Shown here one piece after another: positions 1-10,078 of a DNA stretch of 64,000 nt. The notes beneath the pieces are model-generated. The model worked only from the letters and a program-made list of their open reading frames with translations. It searched no databases and was not told the origin of the DNA. A program made the position numbers and the translations under genes. Positions within the stretch are counted from its first letter, which is position 1. Each line of letters starts with the position of its first letter. The stretch comes from Cephalotrichum gorgonifer. Taxonomy: Eukaryota; Ascomycota; Sordariomycetes; Microascales; Microascaceae. The stretch is taken from NCBI GenBank assembly GCA_900312665.1, contig ONZQ02000007.1, forward strand, positions 124,001-188,000, given 5' to 3'.

Positions 1-501
1 AGACCTTGGACCTGATCTCTAGTCCTTGATGTGGGGAAGACTGTTAGGCTGTGGTTCTATTCCACCTATATTACCGGGTTCTGGATTTGGCTCACCGAGC
101 ATAAGCGTATCGGGATACAGTGGGGAGAGGGCCATCAGCAGCCCACCAAACCCACATCCGATGTCCAGGATCTCCACGTTCGCGGTCATCCTCGGTGGCG
201 CTGCGTCGACAGACCCTGCCGGGCTCTCATGGCCATTTTTGGCCGGGTCTGGAACCTGGCCAGGGGTTATGAAGTGGGGGTAGTAAGGCGACCAATCCAT
301 TTCATTTGGGCACGACGGGCTATCTCATTGTCAGTAGGGGCTGCAATATCGTCGTGGCATAAATCCGGATCGCAAAACGTACTACACCAGCTCATGATCG
401 GAAAACGGGTTGGCGTGAGCCCGCTGGCGGTAAAATCTCTTCTGAGGCCTCGAGGCTAGCCCGTCCTCCTCCCGCCTTTTATGGTATGCTTCCTTAGACA
501 T
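1..501 (-). CDS. TRM8: tRNA (guanine-N7)-methyltransferase, partial at left edge
   Basis: Catalytic subunit that makes 7-methylguanosine at position 46 of tRNAs, working with a TRM82 WD-repeat partner. Three exons can be read: 501-386, 319-96 and 24-1, where the gene leaves the window. Exon 1 carries the hallmark block QKRFYRQRAHANPFSD. Exon 2 carries MDWSPYYP and the SAM-binding motif I DIGCGFGG. Exon 3 begins the GLEIRSKV block. The donor of intron 1 (GTAGTA at 385) and its acceptor (ATAG ending at 320) were chosen because an in-frame TGA blocks earlier acceptors. The N-terminus is shorter than in yeast, so the ATG at 501 is plausible but not certain. Family assignment is strong; the C-terminal half lies outside the window. 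Confidence 0.88.
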
Positions 502-1027
502 GGTGAATAGTCGCGTCGGAGATTCAGCTTCGTTGTATCCACGGGGATGAGAGGGAAGCGAGAGAAATTTAAGTGAAGCGATCTATGAATATGATGTCTG
601 CGGTTGGTTGGTGGGGTGCGTGGGGCATCTTGGCCATCACGATGTGCACAGTATTACACACGGTGGCTGTACATGCATGAGTGGGTGTCAAGCTAAAGGT
701 GGTGAACAAGATGTGGTGGACCGAGCTTCTTGGCCCGTGATCATGCGGCTGTCTCGCGTGGCTTACCCTTGCCTCAAGGACCCCTTCAGGACCGTTTATT
801 AGCTGCTTTGCGCTCATCCTATACTTGTACCCATCCACGTACCTACCTCCTCAACGTAGGGCTGTCTACTCCAGCGCCACTTCATCAAGGTCGAACTTTA
901 CTTTTCCATGCTTCCGTCATAGCCGCATCGTTCTCTTTTCCCGGAACACCCTTGCCCTCGCTGCCGCTGTTACTTTACCGCTGTCGCAGGTAGCCTATTT
1001 TGACTCGGGACTGCCCAAGTCGGAAGG
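502..1027. other. Divergent intergenic region, TRM8 / small membrane protein
   Basis: Presumably holds both promoters. A near copy (9 of 10) of the GTACTTGTAC motif lies at 821-830. No open frame here has recognisable content. Confidence 0.5.
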
Positions 1028-1436
1028 ATGTCCCAACTCCTTTCTTCGTTTCTTCCCCTTCTCGGCGAGGCATCGGTATTCGTTCGCTTCATCTCGTTGG
1101 TTTCGGTGAGGACTACTATCCACTATCCAGAAGGGGGGGGGGGCGAGATATTCTTGTGGCTCTGCCTACTGACACTTAGCTACGCAGCTAGGAATTGCTC
1201 TCGTCATCCTACTCCCGCTTGTCGCCTTAATTCTCTTTGATATCGTGGTTTGGTTGTGGAGGACCTCCCGGGGATCCGCCCCGACTCGTAAACCAGCTGA
1301 ACCCGAACAACGCGCCGCTCAGTCCACAACATCCGGGGCACAGAACGACGCGCCTTCCACATTACCGAGCTCTGCCCGACAGAGAGCTCCGGGGAAAAGA
1401 TCTACTCCAGATGTAGCGCCGAGCATTGCGCCCTGA
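1028..1436 (+). CDS. Small putative membrane protein, 108 residues, one intron
   Basis: I do not recognise the family. Exon 1 is 1028-1105 (26 codons) and exon 2 is 1188-1436. The donor is GTGAGG at 1106, the acceptor CGCAG ends at 1187, and a TACTGAC branch site precedes it. Joining them gives a hydrophobic N-terminus, a strong membrane segment at about residues 27-50 (LGIALVILLPLVALILFDIV), a basic stop-transfer region (WRTSRG) and a hydrophilic tail rich in Ser, Pro, Ala and Gln. An earlier TTAG acceptor gives an immediate stop, which supports the chosen join. The intron holds a run of about 12 G. The good branch site and phase-0 join favour a real gene, but no homolog is remembered. Confidence 0.5.
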
Positions 1437-1574
1437 TCAATACTTGATATATCGGATGTAATATACTCTCCATATAGGTGAGTCGAGCAACCCATGTTCA
1501 AAAGCCCCTTTTGCAGACACTAACAATGAACTTTTATTTGTTTTTTTAGCGAACGATCATTCTATATACCCCTA

Positions 1575-2747
1575 TCAGATTTGACGCAGAACCTTGAGGA
1601 GATCGCTCGTCACGCCCATGGCCGTGACTTCGCCACCCGCGCCGGCTCCTTGCACGATGAGCGGGTTGCTCCCATACCTCTCGGTGTAGAAGCTGATGAT
1701 GTTGTCGCTTCCCTGGAGAGCGGCGATCGGGTGCGAACGATCAAACTTCTCAAGCCCGACCTTGACGGACTTAGAAGCCACATCGATGCTCCCGACGAAT
1801 CGTACCACCTTGCCTTCGGCTTCAGCGGCCTTCTTCGTCTCCTCCATCTGTTCATCAAACGCGGGAAGCTTCTCAAGGAATTCATCTCCAGAAGTGCAAG
1901 ACTCTAGCTCCTTGGGAATGAGGCTCTGCACCGGGAAGGAAGTCGGAGACTCGACCGGCAGCCCGGCGATCCTTGCGAGAATCGTGAGCTTCCGGGCCAC
2001 GTCGAGCCCATTGAGATCGTCCCTGGGATCGGGCTCCGTGTAACCCAGCGCCTTGGCCTTGCCCACCTCGACAGACCACTTGCCCCCCGCACCCTGGGTC
2101 GGGGCAAAGGAGTTGAAGAGGAACGACATGGTGCCGCTGAAAACGCCCTCGATCTTAGTCACCTTATCACCGGTGTCGATAAGATCGCTGAGGGTCGAGA
2201 TCACGGGCAGACCCGCGCCGACCGAAGACTCGTGGAACACCTTGGCCCCGGACTTTTCCGCCGAGGTGAAGATGTCCTCCCAGAGACTATACGACCCCGA
2301 GAAGGCCTTCTTGTTGGGCGTGACGATGCTAATGCCCTTCTGGAGGAAGAGCGGGTAGCTATCGGCGACATCTTGGGAGCTAGTATTGTCGACGAGGACG
2401 ACCTTGTCGGGCGCGGCGGCGAGATACTCAGCGAGCTGCTGGATCGTGGGCGGGGACTGGGACGACTGAGCTAGGACCTGGGCCGCGGTGTCGATGGGGA
2501 TGGGCGAATAATCATTGTTGTAGATTGCCTTCTTGCTGCTAGAAATGTAGCCGAGGTTGATAGATTGGGTGGTCCGCCTCGCGGCCAGGGCATGAAGCTG
2601 TCCGAGGAAGCATTTGCCCACTCCGCCGGCACCTGTATTTCATCTGCTGTGTTAGCGAGTCGTTTCACTGCCGCTATTAAGGGAGTCCCGGTGTCAGGAT
2701 TTTTACGTACCGATCACGGCGATGAAAACCTTGCTTGCTGAGGCCAT
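1575..2747 (-). CDS. HOM6: Homoserine dehydrogenase
   Basis: NAD(P)-dependent reduction of aspartate-semialdehyde to homoserine, the branch point to threonine and methionine in the cytosol. Exon 1 is 2747-2711 (MASASKVFIAVI). A 78-base intron (2710-2633) splits the first Gly codon of the nucleotide-binding loop, giving GAGGVGK, and exon 2 runs 2632-1575. Total 364 residues, close to yeast Hom6 (359). Visible family blocks include the SSVGAGLPVI segment, the GVFSGTMSF segment and GYTEPDPRDDLNGLDVARK with the catalytic Asp and Lys. The C-terminus ends in the family's GxGAGGEVTAMGV...DLL block. It is divergent from the CCDC174-like gene, with start codons about 150 bases apart. Confidence 0.95.
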
Positions 2748-2900
2748 TGCGACTGCTGATACTTGGGTTGGTGGGATAACAGCTTGCGAGGGGTCTTTCT
2801 GGCAAACAGACGATATCGGACGATGTACCCCGCCAGGTGGGGCAGAGACTGATGACGAAAGCGTTTGGTATTTGATGACTCAGCCATGTACATTCTAATG
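2748..2900. promoter_or_regulatory. Compact bidirectional promoter, HOM6 / CCDC174-like
   Basis: Only about 153 bases separate the two ATGs, so both promoters and 5' leaders must share or overlap this segment. Alternative in-frame starts of the right-hand gene at 2886 and 2898 would shorten it further. No classical TATA box is obvious. Confidence 0.45.
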
Positions 2901-3983
2901 ATGTCTCGTCCATCCACGGCGAGCTTACAGACGCGCTCATCTTCCTCCCCAAGATATCAGCGGCCAGACGCTGCCCGAAAACCCAGCATGCCACAGGACC
3001 CAAACCTCTATGGCCAACGGCCAGCCAAGAAACAAAAGAAGGACAGTGGGTCACTCGGCTCTCTCGACTTCACCGCGCAGATGACGGCACTCATCTCCAA
3101 CCCTGCGAGCTCCTCGGCAGCGCCGCGAGGCCGTCGGCGAGGGGAGCAGAAGGAGACCGTCTTCCGCCCGGGCGGGAAAGGCGCCGGGTCGCGCGACGAG
3201 GGCCGAGGCAAGAGGAGTGGCGGCCTGCGACTGAAGGAGGGGCAGACCACCCAGGAGGAGGTCGCAGAGCTGGAGCGGTCGAGGAGGAAGATGGAGGAGA
3301 AGGCGCGAATATACTCGGCGCTGAAGCGGGGCGACTACGTCCCGAAGGAGAACGAACCCACACCGCTGGTGGATTTCGACCGGAAGTGGGCCGAAGCCAA
3401 CGATGGCGACGACGCCCGAGACGGCGCGGAGTCCGACTCGGAGGAGGAGGAGGGGCGCGGCGACGACGACGAGATCATTGAGTTCGAGGATGAGTACGGC
3501 CGCACGAGGCAGGGTACGCGGGCAGACAAAGAGAGGCTGGATAGGCGGAGGCGGCGAGGCCTCCTGGGCGCCGAGGAGCTCGAGAGAATGTCCGCGAGGC
3601 CGGCGGCGCCCCAGGGGCTCATCTACGGGGACACGATCCAGACCATGGCCTTCGCCCCGGACGACGCGGACAAGATGGAGGAGCTGGCCCGCAAGCGGGA
3701 CCGCAGCCAGACGCCCCCCGAGATGAAGCACTACGACGCCGACGCCGAGATACGCGACAAGGGCGTGGGCTTCTACAAGTTCAGCAAGGACGAGGAGACC
3801 CGCCGCGCGGAGATGGAGTCCCTGAGGAAGGAGCGCCTCGCCACCGAGGCGCGCCGCAGCGAGCGAGAGGAGAAGAAGGCCGCGAGGCAGAGGGAGATAC
3901 AGGAGAGGCGGGGCGCGATCGAGGCCAGGAGGGCTAAGAAGATGGCCGACTCGTTCCTCGACGTGCTCGCTGCTGATCTGTAG
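2901..3983 (+). CDS. CCDC174-like coiled-coil protein
   Basis: Resembles the eukaryotic CCDC174 family, nuclear proteins linked to exon-junction complex and RNA work in animals. It is intronless, 360 residues from the ATG at 2901; ATGs at 2886 and 2898 are in frame. Features: N-terminal basic region (PAKKQKK), the conserved block KARIYSALKRGDY...LVDFDRKW at about residues 130-165, an acidic run SDSEEEEGRGDDDEIIEF, then EYGRTRQG, which matches the family's short GRSR-type motif, and a central GVGFYKFSKDEE block. The C-terminal 60 residues are a highly charged helix (REEKKAARQREIQERR). The function in fungi is inferred only. The frame opposite this gene is also open but is a GC-rich shadow. Confidence 0.8.
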   Translation: MSRPSTASLQTRSSSSPRYQRPDAARKPSMPQDPNLYGQRPAKKQKKDSGSLGSLDFTAQMTALISNPASSSAAPRGRRRGEQKETVFRPGGKGAGSRDEGRGKRSGGLRLKEGQTTQEEVAELERSRRKMEEKARIYSALKRGDYVPKENEPTPLVDFDRKWAEANDGDDARDGAESDSEEEEGRGDDDEIIEFEDEYGRTRQGTRADKERLDRRRRRGLLGAEELERMSARPAAPQGLIYGDTIQTMAFAPDDADKMEELARKRDRSQTPPEMKHYDADAEIRDKGVGFYKFSKDEETRRAEMESLRKERLATEARRSEREEKKAARQREIQERRGAIEARRAKKMADSFLDVLAADL

Positions 3984-4796
3984 GCGACCTGCTGCGCCTT
4001 GTGTGTCTGGGTCGGCGAGTACGACCCATCACGAACCCCCACCCCCCCCCTCCCGGCAACTTTAATATCTCTCATCTCTCTCTTCCATTTTATTTTAGCC
4101 TCGGTATTTCTCGCCGACGGACAGCGCGCACCATCCATGCTTTATTTGCCCTGGTTGGCATCATACGGGAAACCATCGAGCGCGTCACTGCTAGTTATTT
4201 AACCAATCTGCTAGATCTCGCCCGTGGTATTTATCAGGGTTCTGATTCGCGTATCATTGATGTATTGAATTGGATTCCCTATCCGCCTTCATGAAGTCTT
4301 ACATAGCTTTCGGCGGAGAACAAAGGGTAGAAGGAATATCGACAGCAGAGAACGGTTAGCCACTCAGGCAGGGTCATGAAAAAGGGGCCTGAATATAAAT
4401 CAAGGAACAATATCCAACCGTGTACTCCCGCGCCAAGTATCCGCACTTGTGATGCCGCCCATAGCCATAGTCATGTACACCGGTCATATACCGCCCGTCG
4501 TAACCGTTCGAAACCACCCCCCCTTCCCCTTTTTTTCCCACCATCTTCACCACCTTGTCCTTCCGTTCATGTATGCCTCCGCCCCCAAACTCCGCCCTCG
4601 CTCCGCTCTTGCGTCGGCACTTGTGCCCATTGAAAAAGAGGTCCATGACCACTGGGAACTCCAGTAGCCAGTTATTCGTCCCAGCGTACCTAACTCCAAT
4701 GAAATGAATGACAAATAACCCAATGAAAGAAAGCGCAAGATAACGCCGCCCGAGGTATCACCACATGTAAACTGACTAGGTCCTATCCGCGCCGCG
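3984..4796. other. Convergent 3' intergenic region
   Basis: The 3' ends of the CCDC174-like gene and the DUF7820-like gene meet here. Content is pyrimidine-rich (C run at about 4029-4048) with scattered AT-rich patches that could serve polyadenylation. No gene is supported. Confidence 0.5.
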
Positions 4797-7143
4797 CTAT
4801 TCAACCATCCAAACGCACCCGCATTCGCTTGGCGGAGTTTCCCGGATCACGAGATTGCTGGAAGGGGACTGCGAGCTTCCGCCACGCTCCGGCACGGCGA
4901 TTCGAATAGGACGCCCCTTCTCGTCAAGATGTGGTCTGTGGTTAGTGCCCCCATCGATAATCTCGACTTGTTCGCAGTATACAACAGAGTCGGCCGAGGC
5001 ACCCGTACGCCGTTCGGTGACCTTAACAATCTTCGGGAAGGGCGGAGGGAGCGGGGGAAACTTGGGCATCGTCCAGGGCGGTGCCGACGATGTGCCCGAC
5101 GGGACCGCACTTGGGGATTCTGCCGGAACACTAGGTGTTCCAGTAGGAATCACCTCGGCAGTTAGAGCTTCGCCTACGGAAGTCGAAGTGCTTGTCGGGG
5201 TTGGAAAGCCGGGCCAGCTCGAAAATGATGCGGTAGCGGCGTGGGTATTGAAGGTGTTGTTCTGGCGGGGGTAGACGAACATTTCCAGGACTGTGTCGGG
5301 CCATGTGCAGATCCATGGCCTGTCTCCGTCCTGCGCACCCGGTACGGGGAAGGGCTGCCCTTTCTTTTTGTTGGGATCTTCGTTCTCCGCGGCATCCTCG
5401 GCCTCCTGCGCACCATCTCCCTCTTCGGATACCGATGACCCGTCTAAAGACAAGTCGCGTCTCCTACGTCTGGACACCTCAGTCTGATTTGACAGTCGAT
5501 CTTCTGGCAGTATAACCGTCTTGTTGTACGCAACCCGCACCCACCACGCGGGCCCTAGACCGGGATCGGCCGGGTCACTAACCAGACGGAGGGTCTGATG
5601 CTCCGGAATGGAGGGACTCCTGGCTCCCCACGCATACTTGGCGAATCCCAGACTATCCTTGAAGATCGTAAATTTGAGTTGGTAAGCTGAGGTTGGCGGC
5701 TCATCATCTGTCGTCTGCAAATCCAACGACAACAGGTTGAACGGAGTGTTGCAGGTCCAGGCCTGGGATTGATCGGGTTTCTCAAAGCATGTGCTGGGTG
5801 CCTGGCCAATGACAAGAGGGAGTAGGCCCCACGTCCCGACTTCTAGATCAGGCAGGTCTTCCGGGACGGATTCGAGCAGGATCACCTCTTGGGTTCCGTT
5901 TAATTCGGGGGCAGGTGGGCTAGCCAGGAGTGAGGAGTGGTTAGTTCCGAGGCAACAAAGAAGAAAAAGAGAGGCGCGGGGGGGGGGGGATTAGTTAGCA
6001 AGAAGCGGCTTACCGAAATGGTTTGCCTCCTTTCGGGCCTTTAGGGTGCTTCGACAAGAAGGTGCCAATTACAGCACCGAGGATCACACCCATGACGATA
6101 AGGGCGATCCCTAGTAAACCAACAGCCCAGAAGGGGATAATGCCCCACAGTTTCCTCGTCGCTTTCTGCTGCCACGACTTCCTTTCGGGTTTCTCATTCA
6201 CGACGGTGCGAGCGGCGGTGTTTATCTCATGATGGCTATCGTCATCAGAGGTAAAACTGCGTGTGGATAACCGAGGGGATCCAACGTCGGATGACGTGGA
6301 GCCGAACTCCGGGTCCCTGGTGGCCAGCCCGATACCCCCAGCGCCCGGAATGGCAGGGATAGCGGCCAAGGGCGTGACTTGAGACGCGGGTCCGGGTCGT
6401 GCTTCACCGGTGGGTTGAGCTTCTGTGGTTGGTTGAGAGTCCTCAACCTTTGGGGCGGGAGCATTGTCCGGGTATCTGGTGTAAGGTGGCAGCTCCTCCA
6501 AATGCGAATGGGTGAGGGAGCCGGTGAAACTGGTTATCTCATCACCCCCAGGCGCAACTCTTCTAGGGTAGGCATTCGTCATGCCAGGGAATCCAACAGG
6601 CACGCTCCCCGGCTGTGAGTCAATTGTTGGCGTGATTTGCGGGTATAAGCCATACGGATGAGTTGGCCCTCTTGAGCCCGAGTAGGAAGCCTCAGGGCCC
6701 GGGGTTGTTGATATAGTTGATATGCTCATCGCTCGTTGGGGGTACATCTGGTAAGGGTGCGAGGGGTTCGAAGGTCCTTCATAGGGCGCCTCGGCCTGGA
6801 CAGGGTTGTCGGAGGTTCCGCGCAAGCCTAGCTCGGGCGATATCGCATCGGTTCGCGGCGGGGGGACGCCCTGAGCGTGGGGTTTCGCGATGCTGGAAGG
6901 CCGACTATGAACCGAGTTGGGTCTCTGGAGAGTGTTATCGTCCGGCGATGTGAGATTCGAGGGTGCTAGTAGGCCGCCATTTTGGGAGGTTGAGTCGGTG
7001 GTCGGGCCGGTCGAGTCGGGGCTGGGCGATATTATGACAGGAATGTTCTCGTTGTCCTCGTCGCCAACGGAAGAGAGGAGAATAGACGTCCTCATAGACG
7101 CCCGATTCTCGCCAGCAGTGCGGCTGCCGCCTCGCTCGTCCAT
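4797..7143 (-). CDS. DUF7820-like single-pass membrane protein
   Basis: Uncharacterised fungal family. Exon 1 is 7143-6014, a 94-base intron (6013-5920) carries a run of about 11 G, and exon 2 is 5919-4797; total 750 residues. The join restores PFRPPAPELNGTQEVILLE, a block I associate with DUF7820 proteins. Residues 1-325 are a Ser/Pro/Thr-rich, probably disordered region. A membrane helix lies at about 334-362 (IIPFWAVGLLGIALIVMGVI), followed by KHPKGPKGGK. The C-terminal half has a folded-looking domain with Cys and Trp (CFEKP, PWICTWPDTVLEMFVY) and a Pro/Thr-rich linker. The basic patch before and after the helix leaves topology uncertain; N-in with an outside C-terminal domain is my inference. 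Confidence 0.75.
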
Positions 7144-7610
7144 GGCTGCTGATCGATTGCAGTCGAGACGAAGGGAGCGGTAGGGTCGGAATCGCGCCTT
7201 AAGAGCCGACCAACTGCCGTGTGAGGACTCGCCTCATACACGGCCAAGTACGGCCCAAGGAGGCCCGTGGAGATGGAATATCGTATACACAATGCCCAAT
7301 ACCGGCGCGCTAGGACAGCAGGACACCATGCAACATTCCCTGGGAAGATGTGATGATGGTGGCGAGCAGTCGGAGGCGTCGGGGGTGGTGGGTTGTCGCG
7401 AAGTTGTGGTTGACCAGGAGCAGGGAGTTTGGTGTCAATGCTTGTGAGACGGATGTGGGAAGGAAGAGTCGAGGGTCAAGGGGGCGGAGGTAGGAGCGTC
7501 GGCAAAACTGACCCGCCAGAGAAGAAGGCGGAGGGTGAAGGGTGGCCGAGCATAGTACAAGTATTAAGTGGGAGGTATTACGAAGGAATTAACATCCGAA
7601 GGGGGTGGGT

Positions 7611-7620
7611 GTACTTGTAC
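7611..7620 (+). repeat. GTACTTGTAC site 1
   Basis: Exact 10-mer about 470 bases upstream of the DUF7820-like start codon. Confidence 0.6.
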
Positions 7621-8045
7621 GGAAGTCGTCGGGGTCGGGGCGGCAGTACGGGGTCGCAATGTATGTGCTGTGTCTCAGAAATAACAAAAAATGGCAAATA
7701 CCCCACCCGGCCGCCACTTCAAGTACTACGAGTAGTATACAAGTATTACAGTAGATTACCAGAATATCCATATGTACCGTGCCATGATCATCCATGTTAC
7801 TCATCTCAACGCCCCAGATCCAATCGCGCCATATTATAGCCAAGTACAAGTATTGGGTTCAATAACGGCCACTTAGGTAGTTCTGTCCCGGCATGGATAT
7901 ACAGGTGATATCCCCCCAAGGCTTCCCATATAAGCTTCCGGGTAATATCTCCAGGAAAAGGGACGGAGGGAGGATGGAAGGGGGAATATCGGCCCTAATT
8001 GATATGTGGTTGGAGTGGGAGTGGGACAAAGCAACATCCAAGTAT

Positions 8046-8065
8046 GAGTACTTGGGCAAGTACTC
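8046..8065. repeat. Perfect 9-bp inverted repeat
   Basis: GAGTACTTG, two G bases, then CAAGTACTC. Each arm contains the half-site of the dispersed GTACTTGTAC motif, so this may be a dimeric protein-binding site. Confidence 0.6.
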
Positions 8066-9535
8066 GTGCAAGATAGACTACCTACGAGACCGAGATGAGA
8101 CGAGCACCAACCAGGCCAGGCCGGACAACCCCCGGATTATCCTCGTATTTCCCCAGCTCGGGCGCCACGCCCAAGTACGAGATGATGCTCGTGACAGGCA
8201 ACCTTGGTCCGCCCGCCCGGCCGCCCTTTGGGTGTTGATAATTGTGAACTGGCCGGTGTTATAGACTCCGGAGAGGGTGTGGTGTGTGTAGTACTTTTCG
8301 CTTTTCGCCCCTTTGGATGTGACCCACTCCCGGAGGATAGTCACCCGTATCTGCGATTAGATTGACCTACTGCCGATCTTTATGGGGCTGCCCGACTTGA
8401 GCCTATTTGCCTTCGCATTTGCCTTCGCAGCGGCAGAGGCAACGGCAGGCCTGACTTCCCTGGGGACAATACCCTAGTTAAACGGCCAATGGTAGGCATG
8501 GGCGCATATGAACTTTGGACGATCTCATCAATCCCCGGAGTGGAGAGATATTGGTGGGAGAGGGCCTTCTGGAAGAATGTATCCAAGGCTTCCTGTCTTT
8601 CTCCTCCTCTTTTTTTTTTTTGGACCGATCGATCGATCTTCCCCCCACTTGGAACCATATCGGTGATCAATCACGACGTCCGCTACACTTGTATAGTACG
8701 GAATCACCGAGTTACTAATCGTAGCACAAACACACAAGCCACAAGTGTTGTCTAGTTATTCCGTAACATCCGTTTTTGTCGAATACCGATGGTATATGCA
8801 TCTACTGGGCCTAGGAGGGAGGACTCACTCACCCACTCACCCACCCCTTCTCAGGTGTTGCCAACTCTCCACTCGTCCTTGCGGCACCAATACAGACAAA
8901 GCCGCTACCTTGAGACTGGACCAAAAGGAAGAGTTGTTGGTGTAACCCGACCCGAAGCTGCAGCAGCCCTCAGTCGTGTAACACTGCCTCTGGGTGCTTC
9001 CCACACTCGCCTCGTTTTCTGTCGACGGCGGAGGTTGCTTACCCTCTCTCCAGGTCACCACCCATACCCTTCTCCCAGAACGAGTACTTCTCAATACCTC
9101 TCATTCGGGCGCACGCGTAGAAGAGTGGCATCCGCCACGCAGCCTGGTAGCTAGCACACCTTACACCTCTTGTCCAGCGAACGCCCAGCCTGCCTTCGCA
9201 GTCGCACATTGGTGCATCCATCTCAAAAGTAGGGCTTTCGCAATGCCTCTGACTATGCATATCCTAGGGCAAGGCTCAGAAATGTGGAAGGGGGCGGTCT
9301 GCGGTCCCCCTCGTATATGAAGGTGATCTGATTCCTCCTGATTCTACCCCGCGGATTTATGCTCGTTATCGATATTGCTCCTCTCTGCTCTATCCAACAC
9401 GAGATGAGCTCACAAAAGACGCGGCGATTCCACTTGTACAACTAAAGGGGTTTAGCTCGCTACACCTGCATTCGGAAATAGCCAAGGGCAGGCAATCCAA
9501 CGTGTTCAGTATCAACCTATACCTACTTCGGCGAC

Positions 9536-10078
9536 ATGTCGAAAGTGTCACGGTCGTCAGGCTCTTCTGGAGCATCCGTCAAGTCAGAGTCGACGCATAC
9601 CAGGATCAGCAGCGATAACTTCGCAATCAAGGCTATGGCATTTATAGCTGGAGGGACTAGGAATGCATGCGAGATCAGGAAGACAACTACCGTAACCTCT
9701 GTCCCGCGAGGGCGGAAGCTGGACCATCAAGGAAGGCTTGTCCAGCTGCAGTCAATCGAGGCCAAGGACACATACGAGTGGGCTATGCCCAGGAAGGAAA
9801 AGGAATACCGACCACCTCCTCCGCCAGGTCCGCCCTCGGGCCCGCCGCCACACCCTCGCTCGAACCTGCCACGGGGACCGAGACCGGGTGGCAGCGGGTC
9901 CTGGGCGGTGCCGCCGCCGCCGCCTCCCCCACCCCCACCCCGGCAAGCGGGCCGTAAGCCGAATCCAAGGGCGCCGCCGCCGCCGCCACCTCCGCCTCCC
10001 GGCTCTGATCCGTTTCAGGCACGGGGACGACCTCCAGCCCAGGGCAGGTACCCCCCAGGGCGTGCTCCCTGGCAATAG
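9536..10078 (+). CDS. Proline-rich hypothetical protein, 180 residues
   Basis: Not recognised. Residues 1-95 are Ser/Arg/Lys-rich and moderately polar (MSKVSRSSGSSG start). Residues 96-180 are almost all Pro, Gly and Arg, with runs of up to ten consecutive Pro (about residues 125-134 and 147-155) separated by RQAGRKPNPRA, ending GRAPWQ. No signal peptide or membrane segment. Poly-Pro runs of this kind bind profilin, SH3 or WW domains in other proteins, which is inference here. The frame may be an exon of a longer gene or a chance frame over GC repeats. It is followed by pyrimidine-rich sequence compatible with a 3' end. Confidence 0.4.
   Translation: MSKVSRSSGSSGASVKSESTHTRISSDNFAIKAMAFIAGGTRNACEIRKTTTVTSVPRGRKLDHQGRLVQLQSIEAKDTYEWAMPRKEKEYRPPPPPGPPSGPPPHPRSNLPRGPRPGGSGSWAVPPPPPPPPPPRQAGRKPNPRAPPPPPPPPPGSDPFQARGRPPAQGRYPPGRAPWQ

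Larger units (their letters stand above)
7144..9535. other. Long intergenic region with GTAC motifs
   Basis: 2.4 kb without a credible gene. It holds an exact GTACTTGTAC at 7611-7620, a 9-bp inverted repeat at 8046-8065, a direct repeat of TTTGCCTTCGCA-like words near 8405-8430, a T run near 8610-8621 followed by GATCGATCGATC, and CACTCACTCACC-type repeats near 8823. Several frames of 85-120 codons exist but lack codon bias or recognisable content. Confidence 0.5.

Noticed and set aside
3051..3731. 226-codon frame antisense to the CCDC174-like gene
   Set aside because: It is a GC-rich shadow of the real gene with a Leu/Arg/Pro-biased product.
8789..9154. 121-codon plus-strand frame in the 7-9.5 kb intergenic region
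   Set aside because: No codon bias, domain or splice continuation, and it overlaps simple CACTCAC repeats.
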